DNA of 64,000 nucleotides from an uncultured Flavobacteriaceae bacterium (GTDB taxonomy: Bacteria; Bacteroidota; Bacteroidia; Flavobacteriales; Flavobacteriaceae): the NCBI GenBank assembly GCA_938017825.1, contig CALIJE010000018.1, positions 39,217 through 103,216 on the forward strand, written 5' to 3'. The number at the start of each line of letters is the position of its first letter. Position 1 is the first letter of the stretch. Shown in pieces: positions 35,863 through 44,927 of the stretch. The position numbers and the translations under genes were made by a program. Under the pieces are notes generated by a model. The model searched no databases. It was not told the DNA's origin and was given only the letters and a program-made list of their open reading frames with translations.

Positions 35863-37404
35863 TTACAAAGGTATATTTCCGTGCTTCTTTTTTGGCAGGG
35901 ACACTGCTTTATTCGCTAACATGGCAAATGCCTTTATAAGCTTTCGGCGGGTGTTTTTTGGTAGGATGACCTCATCGATAAATCCACGTTCAGCCGCACT
36001 ATACGGATTTGCGAACAATTCGGCATACTCTTTTTCTTTCTCGATCAATTTGGCCTCGGGATCTTTGGCTTTGGCAATCTCTTTGCGAAAAATGATTTCA
36101 CTTGCACCTTTAGCGCCCATTACGGCAATTTCGGCTCCTGGCCAGGCATAATTAAGATCGGCCCCAATATGCTTTGAGTTCATAACATCATACGCCCCGC
36201 CATAAGCTTTTCGCGTAATGACAGTTACTTTGGGCACAGTTGCCTCACTTAGTGCATACAATAATTTGGCCCCATTGGTTATAATACCATTCCACTCCTG
36301 ATCGGTGCCAGGTAAAAATCCGGGGACATCTACCAACACTAATAAGGGAATATTGAAACAATCACAAAAACGGGTAAAGCGCGCTGCCTTTTTCGAGGCA
36401 TCCACATCTAAAACCCCAGCGAGGCTAATGGGCTGATTGGCCACGATTCCAATACTTTTTCCAGCGATTCTTGAAAATCCGACCACAATATTGTCCGCAT
36501 AATCCTTATGGATTTCGAAGAAGGTTTCTTCATCAATGATACCCTTTATGACATTACGCATATCATAGGGTTGCTGGGCGTTTTCGGGCACTATGGTTTC
36601 GAGGACCTCACGTACTTCGTCTTCTATTTCATAAGGTAAATCTTTAGGTGCGTCCTCACAATTCTGAGGCATATACCCAATCATTTGTTTGATTTGATCG
36701 ATGCATTGAATATCGTTCGCTGCCGTTAAATGTGTAACCCCAGATTTGGTGGCATGTGTTACGGCCCCTCCCAATTCTTCAGATGTTACCTCTTCGTTGG
36801 TTACTGTTTTTACGACATTGGGACCGGTTACGAACATATAACTTGAGTTTTCGACCATTAAGGTGAAATCGGTCATTGCCGGTGAATATACCGCCCCACC
36901 AGCACAAGGCCCCATAATGGCAGATATCTGCGGTATTACACCCGATGCCATAACGTTGCGATGAAAAATATCGGCATAGCCTCCAAGCGATCGAACACCT
37001 TCTTGAATACGTGCGCCACCGCTGTCGTTTAATCCAATTACGGGCACACCAATGTTCATGGCCATATCCATAATCTTACAGATTTTCTCTGCATGGGTCT
37101 CTGACAAGGCCCCGCCAAAGACTGTAAAGTCTTGCGCGAAAACACAAACCTGACGCCCATTGATCGTTCCGTACCCTGTCACAACACCATCACCATAAAA
37201 CTTCTGCTTTTCCATTCCGAATTCTTTGGTACGATGCGTTACCAAAGCTCCCAATTCTTCAAAAGAACCATCATCCAAAAGAAAATGAACGCGCTCACGA
37301 GCAGTCAATTTCCCTTTTGCGTGTTGCTTATCTATACGTGCTTGACCACCACCCAGTAGCGACTCGGCCAATTTATCATGTAATATTTTTTCGTTCTCTT
37401 TCAT
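35863..37404 (-). CDS. pccB: propionyl-CoA carboxylase, carboxyltransferase (beta) subunit
   Basis: Carboxyltransferase of 513 residues with both crotonase-like halves: [19 protein letters not shown] and [16 protein letters not shown] in the first, [23 protein letters not shown] and the AYGGAYDVM segment in the second. Together with the biotin carboxylase and carrier upstream it forms an acyl-CoA carboxylase. Neighbouring mutase genes point to propionyl-CoA rather than acetyl-CoA as substrate. Confidence 0.94.
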   Translation of the reverse strand: MKENEKILHDKLAESLLGGGQARIDKQHAKGKLTARERVHFLLDDGSFEELGALVTHRTKEFGMEKQKFYGDGVVTGYGTINGRQVCVFAQDFTVFGGALSETHAEKICKIMDMAMNIGVPVIGLNDSGGARIQEGVRSLGGYADIFHRNVMASGVIPQISAIMGPCAGGAVYSPAMTDFTLMVENSSYMFVTGPNVVKTVTNEEVTSEELGGAVTHATKSGVTHLTAANDIQCIDQIKQMIGYMPQNCEDAPKDLPYEIEDEVREVLETIVPENAQQPYDMRNVIKGIIDEETFFEIHKDYADNIVVGFSRIAGKSIGIVANQPISLAGVLDVDASKKAARFTRFCDCFNIPLLVLVDVPGFLPGTDQEWNGIITNGAKLLYALSEATVPKVTVITRKAYGGAYDVMNSKHIGADLNYAWPGAEIAVMGAKGASEIIFRKEIAKAKDPEAKLIEKEKEYAELFANPYSAAERGFIDEVILPKNTRRKLIKAFAMLANKAVSLPKKKHGNIPL

Positions 37405-37416
37405 TCCAATTAATCG

Positions 37417-38889
37417 CTATACTCGATTCTTTTTCCAGTTTGAATTTTGCTCTGCCGGCACTTTTAGACTTCGCTGTTGTTCTAAAAATAAATGTAATCC
37501 AACTTTTGCCGCAATTTCCTTTTCTTCGGCATATTTTTTTGTTAGTGCCTCCGGACTATAGTACTTCTTTACAAAATGTGTATCAAAATTTCCTGATGTG
37601 AAAGCTTCATGTTCACAAACAAACTGTCCGAACGGCAATGTTGTAGATGCCCCTTCGATATGATAATCCCCAATGGCTTTGATCATCAACTGAATGGCTT
37701 CATCGCGAGTTTTCCCATAGGTAATCAACTTCGCAATCATAGGGTCATAATAGATAGGAATGGGCATCCCCTCCTCAAATCCATCGTCTACACGAATACC
37801 TTCACCTTTGGGAACTTTGTAAGTTGATAACGTACCGATACTCGGTGTGAAATTGTCTAACGGATCCTCGGCATACACCCGTACCTCTATTGCATGACCC
37901 TGTATTTTTAAGTCACTTTGCTCGAACTGAAGCTGTTCTCCCCTAGCCACCCTAATTTGTTGCTCAACCAAATCCAAGCCACATATGATTTCTGTAACCG
38001 GATGCTCCACTTGTAAACGGGTGTTCATTTCAAGAAAATAGAAATTTTTGCTTTCATCCAATAAAAACTCCACCGTTCCGGCTCCAACATAATCACAGGC
38101 TTTCGCAACTTTCACGGCCGCTTCGCCCATTGCTTCCCTAATTTCTGGAGTTAAGACCGTAGATGGGGCTTCCTCGACCACTTTTTGATGTCTGCGTTGA
38201 ACGCTACATTCACGTTCAAAAAGATGCACTACGTTGCCATGGGTATCGGCCAATACCTGAATCTCAATATGGCGTGGTGAACCTACATATTTCTCTATGA
38301 AAACCGCCCCATCGCCAAAAGCTGCAATGGCCTCGCTAATGGCCCGATCCATTTGTTCAGGCAAATCCTTGAGCGACTCTACAACGCGCATTCCCTTTCC
38401 ACCTCCTCCTGCAGATGCTTTTATTAGAATAGGAAATCCGATTTCTTTGGCCACTTTTTCGGCCAATTTTACATCGGTAATGGCTTCCTCAATTCCAGGG
38501 ACCATGGGAATATCGTAATCCCGTACCGCTTCTTTCGCGGCCAATTTGTTGCCCATTACTTGTATGGCATGAGGTTTAGGGCCGATAAAAGTGAGTTTAT
38601 GTTCTTCTACCATTTTGGCAAATGCCGCATTTTCACTCAAGAACCCATAGCCAGGGTGAATCCCATCAGCACCTGTATCCTTAGCCGCTTGAATAACCTT
38701 TTCCATGACCAAATAAGATTCGGCAGATGGTGCGGGGCCCAATAATACTGCTTCATCCGCAAAACGAACATGGGGTGCGTTACGATCGGCCTCAGAATAT
38801 ACCGCAACGGTTTTTAAACCCATTTTTTTGGCTGTTCGCATCACACGAATCGCAATTTCTCCACGATTGGCCACTAGAATTTTTCGCAT
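37417..38889 (-). CDS. pccA: acyl-CoA (propionyl-CoA) carboxylase, biotin carboxylase subunit
   Basis: Biotin carboxylase of 490 residues: KILVANRGEIAIRVMR start, ATP-grasp GGGGKGMRVV loop, ECSVQRRHQKV and the MNTRLQVEHPVTE active-site segment. It lacks a biotinyl domain, which is encoded separately just upstream. The C-terminal 40 residues beyond the usual end are basic and low in conservation. It carboxylates biotin with ATP and bicarbonate. Part of the carrier-carboxylase-transferase-mutase operon. Confidence 0.94.
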   Translation of the reverse strand: MRKILVANRGEIAIRVMRTAKKMGLKTVAVYSEADRNAPHVRFADEAVLLGPAPSAESYLVMEKVIQAAKDTGADGIHPGYGFLSENAAFAKMVEEHKLTFIGPKPHAIQVMGNKLAAKEAVRDYDIPMVPGIEEAITDVKLAEKVAKEIGFPILIKASAGGGGKGMRVVESLKDLPEQMDRAISEAIAAFGDGAVFIEKYVGSPRHIEIQVLADTHGNVVHLFERECSVQRRHQKVVEEAPSTVLTPEIREAMGEAAVKVAKACDYVGAGTVEFLLDESKNFYFLEMNTRLQVEHPVTEIICGLDLVEQQIRVARGEQLQFEQSDLKIQGHAIEVRVYAEDPLDNFTPSIGTLSTYKVPKGEGIRVDDGFEEGMPIPIYYDPMIAKLITYGKTRDEAIQLMIKAIGDYHIEGASTTLPFGQFVCEHEAFTSGNFDTHFVKKYYSPEALTKKYAEEKEIAAKVGLHLFLEQQRSLKVPAEQNSNWKKNRV

Positions 38890-38903
38890 AGATCTTTTGA
38901 CTT

Positions 38904-39383
38904 TTATTCCATTTCAATTATCAACTGCCCCTTGTCAACAGCATCATCCTTTTTAACTTCGACCGACTTAATTACGCCTTCACCTTCAGCAAGTATAACA
39001 TTTTCCATTTTCATCGCCGAGAGTACCAATAAGGGAGTACCTTCTTTAATTTCATCACCGGCCTTAATCAGTACATCAAGTATGAGACCTGGCATTGGAG
39101 CCCTGATACTAGTGACTTTTTGAACCGTATTGGCCAGCAGTCCCATTTTTTCGACCATTCGATCATAGACATCATCTATCCTTAGGTCATAACGATTACC
39201 ATTAACCGATATAGTCGCCGTCTTATTAAGGACATTCATATCATGCAGCTGAATATCAAAGGCTTTGTTGTCCTTGAGGACATGAAATTGATCGGAAGCG
39301 ATTTGATGAAGGTCAAGGGATTGAACAGACGAAGTATCCAGTTCAATGCTTGTATCCTCAATATGTACGGTAAATTCACTCAT
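38904..39383 (-). CDS. biotin carboxyl carrier subunit of the acyl-CoA carboxylase
   Basis: Biotin carrier of 159 residues. The C-terminal lipoyl/biotinyl domain has LSAMKMEN with the modified Lys; the N-terminal 80 residues form a beta domain with conserved VNGNRYDLRIDDVYDR. First gene of the five-gene operon ending at 32313. Operator site 7 lies 50 bases upstream, so the whole carboxylase-mutase branch follows the same control as the catabolic genes. Confidence 0.92.
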   Translation of the reverse strand: MSEFTVHIEDTSIELDTSSVQSLDLHQIASDQFHVLKDNKAFDIQLHDMNVLNKTATISVNGNRYDLRIDDVYDRMVEKMGLLANTVQKVTSIRAPMPGLILDVLIKAGDEIKEGTPLLVLSAMKMENVILAEGEGVIKSVEVKKDDAVDKGQLIIEME

Positions 39384-39426
39384 ACGTAATTGTTCAATTT
39401 TGAAATCGGGTAAAGATAGTGATTTT

Positions 39427-39455
39427 AAAATTAGTTAACATAGTTAACTAATTTT
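39427..39455. promoter_or_regulatory. MarR-type operator site 7 (best match, extended palindrome)
   Basis: The core AGTTAA-CATAG-TTAACT (39433-39449) is extended to perfect 12-base arms, AAAATTAGTTAA and its complement, around a 5-base spacer. On the minus strand it runs into TAATTTTA, a -7-like box, before the biotin carrier gene. It is the right-most site of the regulon and marks its edge. Confidence 0.83.
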
Positions 39456-39481
39456 TGCAACCTTCCTCGGAAGATACATTT

Positions 39482-39754
39482 TTAATCGAATGAAAATTGA
39501 TGTGGTGGAAATTCGGTGGCTGTCTTTTCTAATGAAAGTATGCCATCCAATCGAAACGTACGTTTTTCATTTCGAAGACGGCAAAATGCAACCAGCATCC
39601 ATTGACCCTGCGCAAAGTAAATTCCCCAAGGGTCAATTTCCCGCTCTGAACGAACTCCGTTTGCCGAAGAACGATAACCCAACAACAGCACGTTTCTTTG
39701 CGCAATGGAGGATTCGAGCAGTTTGAGGTAGTTCCAAAGAGTAGCTGTATTCAT
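39482..39754 (-). pseudogene. WYL-domain (YafY-type) regulator remnant
   Basis: Only 90 residues, covering the core of a WYL ligand-binding domain: QRNVLLLGYRSSANG, EREIDPWGIYFAQGQWMLVAFCRLRNEKRTFRLD. Complete YafY-type regulators are about 230-320 residues with an N-terminal helix-turn-helix, which is missing here, and the part after the domain is cut to about 15 residues. I found no separate N-terminal piece upstream, where the amidase gene begins 17 bases away. Probably a decayed fragment; a free-standing WYL protein is the alternative. Confidence 0.65.
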
Positions 39755-39771
39755 TCTAATAAAAAATAGTG

Positions 39772-40836
39772 CTAACGTATGGGGCCAATCTCTCCCTTTT
39801 TGAAATCCAGTAAAACTCCTTCGCTAATCCATTTGGCCAAGGCCTGCCTATTATCAGAATCGAGTATGCGACGTTGGTCTTTTTTATTCCTAATGTTTCC
39901 GATTTCAATGTACGCCATTGCCGGATGGGTCTTTCGCACCAAATACAATTCTGTTCGATCTCCAAATGTTCCCGAATAGGTACGGTTGGGCTGATACTTT
40001 TTATATTTCTTCTGAAAAGTCTCGTGAATGCTTTCGGCCAATTTCTTGCCATTCTTGCTTTTCTCATGATGGTAGAAAAACACATCAATATTCTGACCTT
40101 TACTGCGACTATCTACGTGCGTGACGATCAAACGCTGGTAATTGCCACGGTGCTTTTTGTACAGCCTATTTACGATATCTACCCGCTGTTTCAATCGAGC
40201 ACTTTGATTTAGAGGAATGGTTTTATCCCCGTACGCTACCTCATCATGGTCTATTTTTAATATTCGCTCATTTCGAATGCCATCGTTCTTATCGCGTATT
40301 ATGATATAAACCGTTGCTCCATGTGACATGAGTTCCTTAGCCAACCGCAGGGTGATATCATACGCATATTCATCTTCGGCAATAGATTTGCCGCCATAAA
40401 CGGCCATCGCACCGGGATCTGGACCGCCATGACCAGAAACCAAATAGTAGAATGCCCCTTTTAACTTATTACTTTTTGCAACCACCGTTTCATGGCCCTC
40501 CCCGAAAATCGCATACTTCTTACCTTTTCCTTTTTTTGTTTCAATAGTCTTCTGTTTGGCCGTACTGGCCTTCTTGGAGTCACTGGCTTTTGGAATGCGA
40601 TAGGTTCGGCCTGCATACAGATGCACACTGTCTCGCAGGTCGGCTATGTTCATAGCGATAAAATCGTCGTAGACCTCATATGGGTTTACCCCCTGTTTGC
40701 GTAACAAGGACAAAATACCATCACCTCTTTGGGCAGTTACGGTGCGCAATGAATCTTGGCCATACATGTAGACACCCACGAAGAGCAGCCCTATTAAAAG
40801 CAAAAAATTTCTAGAACTAAAACGTCTTTCGTTCAT
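39772..40836 (-). CDS. N-acetylmuramoyl-L-alanine amidase (Amidase_3), exported
   Basis: Murein amidase of about 354 residues. A signal anchor (FLLLIGLLFVGVYMYGQ) is followed by a LysM-like segment with YAGRTYRIP, a linker, and an Amidase_3 domain with YLVSGHGGPDPGA, the zinc Glu in the YAYDITLRLAKEL region, and YIEIGNIRNKKDQ at the end. The frame is open to 40911, but the ATG at 40836 starts just before the signal and is preferred. It cuts the amide between muramic acid and the peptide stem. Unrelated to the catabolic locus. Confidence 0.85.
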   Translation of the reverse strand: MNERRFSSRNFLLLIGLLFVGVYMYGQDSLRTVTAQRGDGILSLLRKQGVNPYEVYDDFIAMNIADLRDSVHLYAGRTYRIPKASDSKKASTAKQKTIETKKGKGKKYAIFGEGHETVVAKSNKLKGAFYYLVSGHGGPDPGAMAVYGGKSIAEDEYAYDITLRLAKELMSHGATVYIIIRDKNDGIRNERILKIDHDEVAYGDKTIPLNQSARLKQRVDIVNRLYKKHRGNYQRLIVTHVDSRSKGQNIDVFFYHHEKSKNGKKLAESIHETFQKKYKKYQPNRTYSGTFGDRTELYLVRKTHPAMAYIEIGNIRNKKDQRRILDSDNRQALAKWISEGVLLDFKKGEIGPIR

Positions 40837-41053
40837 CAATGGCAAAATTAAAGCAGTTGCAGTTTTTCTTCTTTCCAAAACCATGCCTAACTGCTGTCTA
40901 ACAAAAAACAAAATTAAAGAAGTGAACCTAGTTTAAAAAGATGAAATCGAAATTTAGTTAACGATTTATTCAACAATTTTTTTCCCTAGTTTGATTTTTA
41001 AAATGATCCATCAAACAGTACCTTTAAAACAAACAATATAGGACGAAACCGCT

Positions 41054-41542
41054 ATGAAAATTTCATTTCTGATCAATGGCACCAAAAAAATGGTCGAGGT
41101 TGCCGAAAATACTCCCCTCCTCTGGGTAATCCGAGATATGCTCGACTTAAAAGGAACCAAATTCGGTTGCGGTAAGGCCGCCTGTGGGGCATGTACCTTA
41201 CATATAGATGGCAATGCCATTCGTTCCTGTTCCTACCCAATTCAATTTGCTGAAGGCAAAGAGATCACGACCATTGAAGGCCTAGGCAATGAAGCGAATC
41301 CACATCCTGTACAACAGGCTTGGATTGAGGAAATCGTGCCACAATGCGGGTATTGCCAACCCGGATTTATGATGGCCACAGCAGCTCTTCTGGCCAAAAA
41401 CCCAAATCCGACTGATGAAGATATAGATGCTACCATAACCAACGTTTGTCGATGCGCTACCTACTTTCGTATGCGAAAGGCCATACACCGTGCAGCTGAA
41501 TTAGCCCAAATTAATCCTGAAAATATTGAAGAGAATGTCTAA
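41054..41542 (+). CDS. iorA: isoquinoline 1-oxidoreductase-like alpha subunit, [2Fe-2S]
   Basis: Two-cluster ferredoxin subunit of a xanthine-oxidase-family enzyme, 162 residues. First cluster Cys are in [18 protein letters not shown] and the following SC; the second in CGYCQPGFM and [15 protein letters not shown] (Ala replaces the common Gly after CRC). It passes electrons from the molybdenum subunit that follows and overlaps it by 8 bases. The IorAB type oxidises N-heterocycles or aldehydes and is membrane linked, with no FAD subunit. Confidence 0.88.
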   Translation: MKISFLINGTKKMVEVAENTPLLWVIRDMLDLKGTKFGCGKAACGACTLHIDGNAIRSCSYPIQFAEGKEITTIEGLGNEANPHPVQQAWIEEIVPQCGYCQPGFMMATAALLAKNPNPTDEDIDATITNVCRCATYFRMRKAIHRAAELAQINPENIEENV

Positions 41543-43700
41543 GGAAAAAAAGAAAATCTCAAGAAGAAAATTTATAGTTCGCGGCGGCTTGGGCACTATG
41601 GGAGTTTTGGCCATAGGCACCTATATTTTTCGAAATTCAATTCGTCGAGGTATTGCCGGGGCGATGAATACAGGGGAAATACCGTATAATGGAGATACAA
41701 GTTCCCCTATAATTTGGTTTGAGGTTTCTTCAGATAACCAGATTGTATTACATAGCCCCAAAGTTGAAATGGGGCAAGGAACCTTTACAGGACTGGCTCA
41801 AATGGCCGCCGACGAATTAGAGGTTTCCATGGAACAGATGAAGGTAGTACATGCGAATTCAATTTCAGGTAACCTAGATGGTTTTGCTACTGGGGGAAGC
41901 ACCTCAATATCCACATTATGGGTACCCTTAAGAGAATTGGCAGCGACCATGCGCGAAATGATAAAAAACCAAGCGGCTTCAAAAATGGGGGTTGCAGCGG
42001 CCGACCTCCAACTAAACAATGGTATATGCTCTTCAAATGGTGAGACCATGACCTATGCAGAGGTCGTGCAAGGAGTTTCAGAATGGACTATTCCTGACAC
42101 GCCTGTGCTGAAAAACCTCAAAGACTACAAGTATATTGGAAAGCCGGTAGCGAGGGTCGACTTAAAGGATAAGGTTTTTGGTGCACCCATTTTTGGAATG
42201 GATGCCACTATGCCAGAGATGCTTTATGGTTCGGTCGTACGCCCGAGCGCAATTGGGGCAAAATTCTTGGATGCCGATATATCCAAAGCTGAAAAAATGC
42301 CAGGCGTGGTCAAAGTGGTAAAAGAGAAAGACTTCGTAGGCGTGGTCGCAAACTCTCAAACCGAAGCAGAGAATGCCAAGAATATGATCAACGTACAATG
42401 GCAAGTGGAACGCTCTTGGCAAACTGCCGATATCGAGGCCATGATTGCCGTTGGTGAAGGCGAGCCTTTTGTCATACAAAAAGAAGGTAAAGCCAAAAGT
42501 ATTCTAGAAGATTCAAAAGAAATCATTTCTGCTGAGTATAAAAGTCCCATAGGAGCGCACGCACAATTGGAACCCAATGGGGCTTTGGCGTATGTTGAAG
42601 AGGATAAGGCTACGATAATAATGTCGACTCAGGTCGTAAAAATAACACGGGATGAAATTGCCGAAAGAATAGGACTCAACAAGGACCAGGTGAATATCGT
42701 TCCTACCTTTTTAGGTGGTGGTTTTGGTCGCCGTTTACACACGCCGAACGGCATGCAGGCCGCCGTATTATCTAAAGCGGTAGGAAAACCAGTAAAATGC
42801 TTTTTTACACGTAAGGAAGAATTTCAGAACGATACCTTTAGACCACCGACACATCATCTACTAAAGGCAACATTAACTCCGGAAGGACTCATAGAGGCCC
42901 TAGAACACAATGTATCCAGTGGTGATGTAGCATTTGGTTCTCCTATGGTTCCGAGAATTGCCGAGCCTTTGCTGGGCGCCGATTTAGGTGCTTGGCGTGG
43001 GGGTATGATTCAATATGAAGGCATACCCAACTACCGAACCATATCATGGCGCAAAAAATTGCCCTTTGCCACAAGTTGGTGGCGCAGTCTAGGGCTGTTG
43101 GCCAATACCTTCGCCGTGGAAAGTTTTATTGATGAATTGGCCGTTAAGGCCAAAAAGAACCCGGTAACATTTCGTATCGACCAAATTCAAGATAATGATA
43201 GGGGTTTCCGATTGAAGGAAGTCATCAAAGCTGCCGCCGAAAAATCAGGATATACTGATGAAGTAGTTAATGGCAGAGCTATGGGATTTGCAGCTTCGAC
43301 CGATGTAAATACTCCCTGTGCCCAAGTAGCCGAAGTATCTATCGAGAACAATGAAATCAAAGTACATAAAGTTACCTGTGCCATGGATCCAGGCCTAGTG
43401 ATCAATCCCGATCAAGTAAAAGCTCAATGTGAAGGAGCTATTATCATGGGTATAAGTGCCAGCATGTTTGAAAAGATGGAGGTGGAAGATGGTGAACTTA
43501 CACCTACCATTTATGGGCCTTATCAGATGGCCACTATTCGTAACGCACCCAAGGAAATCGACCTTGTATTGCTTCAAAATTCTGACCATCCGGGAGCAGT
43601 GGGCGAACCACCTTTGGGACCTATCGGAGCGGCTGTTGCGAATGCCGTATTTCGTTTGACCGGAAAGCGACTTCGTAGCATGCCCTTGAGCCTAGTTTGA
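41535..43700 (+). CDS. iorB: isoquinoline 1-oxidoreductase-like beta subunit, molybdopterin
   Basis: Molybdenum hydroxylase large subunit of about 721 residues, usual for the IorB group. It begins with a Tat signal ([10 protein letters not shown]) and hydrophobic segment, followed by [20 protein letters not shown], later GGGFGRRL and the C-terminal [17 protein letters not shown] with the catalytic Glu. The ATG at 41535 is used; a TTG three codons earlier is in frame. Exported enzyme that hydroxylates aldehydes or N-heteroaromatics. No clear regulon palindrome lies upstream of the pair. Confidence 0.88.
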   Translation: MSKEKKKISRRKFIVRGGLGTMGVLAIGTYIFRNSIRRGIAGAMNTGEIPYNGDTSSPIIWFEVSSDNQIVLHSPKVEMGQGTFTGLAQMAADELEVSMEQMKVVHANSISGNLDGFATGGSTSISTLWVPLRELAATMREMIKNQAASKMGVAAADLQLNNGICSSNGETMTYAEVVQGVSEWTIPDTPVLKNLKDYKYIGKPVARVDLKDKVFGAPIFGMDATMPEMLYGSVVRPSAIGAKFLDADISKAEKMPGVVKVVKEKDFVGVVANSQTEAENAKNMINVQWQVERSWQTADIEAMIAVGEGEPFVIQKEGKAKSILEDSKEIISAEYKSPIGAHAQLEPNGALAYVEEDKATIIMSTQVVKITRDEIAERIGLNKDQVNIVPTFLGGGFGRRLHTPNGMQAAVLSKAVGKPVKCFFTRKEEFQNDTFRPPTHHLLKATLTPEGLIEALEHNVSSGDVAFGSPMVPRIAEPLLGADLGAWRGGMIQYEGIPNYRTISWRKKLPFATSWWRSLGLLANTFAVESFIDELAVKAKKNPVTFRIDQIQDNDRGFRLKEVIKAAAEKSGYTDEVVNGRAMGFAASTDVNTPCAQVAEVSIENNEIKVHKVTCAMDPGLVINPDQVKAQCEGAIIMGISASMFEKMEVEDGELTPTIYGPYQMATIRNAPKEIDLVLLQNSDHPGAVGEPPLGPIGAAVANAVFRLTGKRLRSMPLSLV

Positions 43701-43749
43701 AAAATGGGCAAAAAAATAACTAGACCACCGCTTTACTTTATAACCATAA

Positions 43750-44880
43750 ATGAAAAAAATACTGAAACGCATGCTATTGACCATTTTATCCCTCGTTGGG
43801 ATGCTAACTATTGCATACCTGCTCTTCGTTAACTTCTATCCAAGTTTTGGCGGGGATGTAGATGAGGAACGTCAAAAACTGTATTCCACATCGACACAAT
43901 TCGAGAAGGGAGTGTTTAAGAACGATAAAGACGTAAAATTAGACCTTGGTCTTGGTCAAATGCTGCGCATGTCGAAAAAGTTCTTTTTTGAAAAAGTTGA
44001 AAACGGAAGGCCTAAAAAGGATTTACCGGTTCAAAAATTGGATTCGGCCCAGGTGACCAATTATAAAGGCGATACACGTTTGTTCTGGTACGGTCATTCA
44101 GCATTCCTACTGCAAACCGAAGGTTTAAACTTTTTGATAGACCCTATGTTCGGGAACGTAGCCGCTCCACATCCTTGGTTGGGCGAGAATCGTTTTAACA
44201 AACAAATGCCATTGGCAATAGCACAATTGCCCAAAATCGATGCTGTTATTATTTCCCATGATCATTACGATCATTTGGATTTTGACTCGATCAAAAAACT
44301 TAAGGATAAGGTAGACCATTATTTTGTGCCCTTGGGTGTAGGTGTGCATTTAGAGGCATGGGGTATTGCCAGTAACCAAATCACCGAACTCGATTGGTGG
44401 CAAGAATCAAAATACAAGGGGATACAATTCATTTGTACCCCGGCGCAACATTTTTCCGGTCGAAAATTCAATAACAGGCAAGGCACACTCTGGGCCTCTT
44501 GGGTCATAAATACCTCCATTGATACTATCTTTTTTAGTGGGGACAGTGGTTATGGCGATCATTTTAAGGACATAGGCAAAAAATATGGCCCCTTTGATTT
44601 TGCTATGATGGAGTGCGGACAGTACAATGAAATGTGGTCCGAAATTCATATGATGCCCGAGGAAACGGCCCAAGCAGGAATCGATATCCAAGCAAGAAAA
44701 CTGATGCCTATTCATTGGGGGTCTTTTAAATTGGCCTTGCATTCATGGACCGATCCCGTTGTTCGTGTTGGCAAAAAAGCCGAGGCGCTGAAATTACCTT
44801 TGGTAATTCCAAAAATTGGTGAAGCGATTATGGTCAAAGATTCCGTGGAGTTAAGTAGTACGTGGTGGAATAAATTGTGA
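43750..44880 (+). CDS. MBL-fold metallohydrolase (UlaG/NAPE-PLD-like)
   Basis: Metallo-beta-lactamase-fold protein of 376 residues with one N-terminal transmembrane or signal segment (residues 8-28). Metal motifs are HSAFLL, SHDHYDHLD, FSGDSGYGDHF and PIHWGSF, a complete two-metal set. The LFWYGHSAFLL and IDPMFGNVAAPHPWLG context resembles the NAPE-phospholipase D-like Lactamase_B_2 group. Likely hydrolyses a phospholipid or related phosphodiester on the membrane outer face; substrate uncertain. Confidence 0.84.
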   Translation: MKKILKRMLLTILSLVGMLTIAYLLFVNFYPSFGGDVDEERQKLYSTSTQFEKGVFKNDKDVKLDLGLGQMLRMSKKFFFEKVENGRPKKDLPVQKLDSAQVTNYKGDTRLFWYGHSAFLLQTEGLNFLIDPMFGNVAAPHPWLGENRFNKQMPLAIAQLPKIDAVIISHDHYDHLDFDSIKKLKDKVDHYFVPLGVGVHLEAWGIASNQITELDWWQESKYKGIQFICTPAQHFSGRKFNNRQGTLWASWVINTSIDTIFFSGDSGYGDHFKDIGKKYGPFDFAMMECGQYNEMWSEIHMMPEETAQAGIDIQARKLMPIHWGSFKLALHSWTDPVVRVGKKAEALKLPLVIPKIGEAIMVKDSVELSSTWWNKL

Positions 44881-44927
44881 AATTACGCACAATTCAATTC
44901 TGTTAGAACTTAAACACTTGTGTTAGC

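Noticed and set aside
37317..37601. 94-residue plus-strand ORF across the pccB/biotin carboxylase junction.
   Set aside because: It lies antisense to two well-conserved carboxylase genes and has no recognisable features.
40957..40974. Possible eighth operator upstream of iorA (AGTTAACGATTTATTCA).
   Set aside because: Only the left half matches; the right half lacks the TTAA core, so it falls below the standard met by the other sites.
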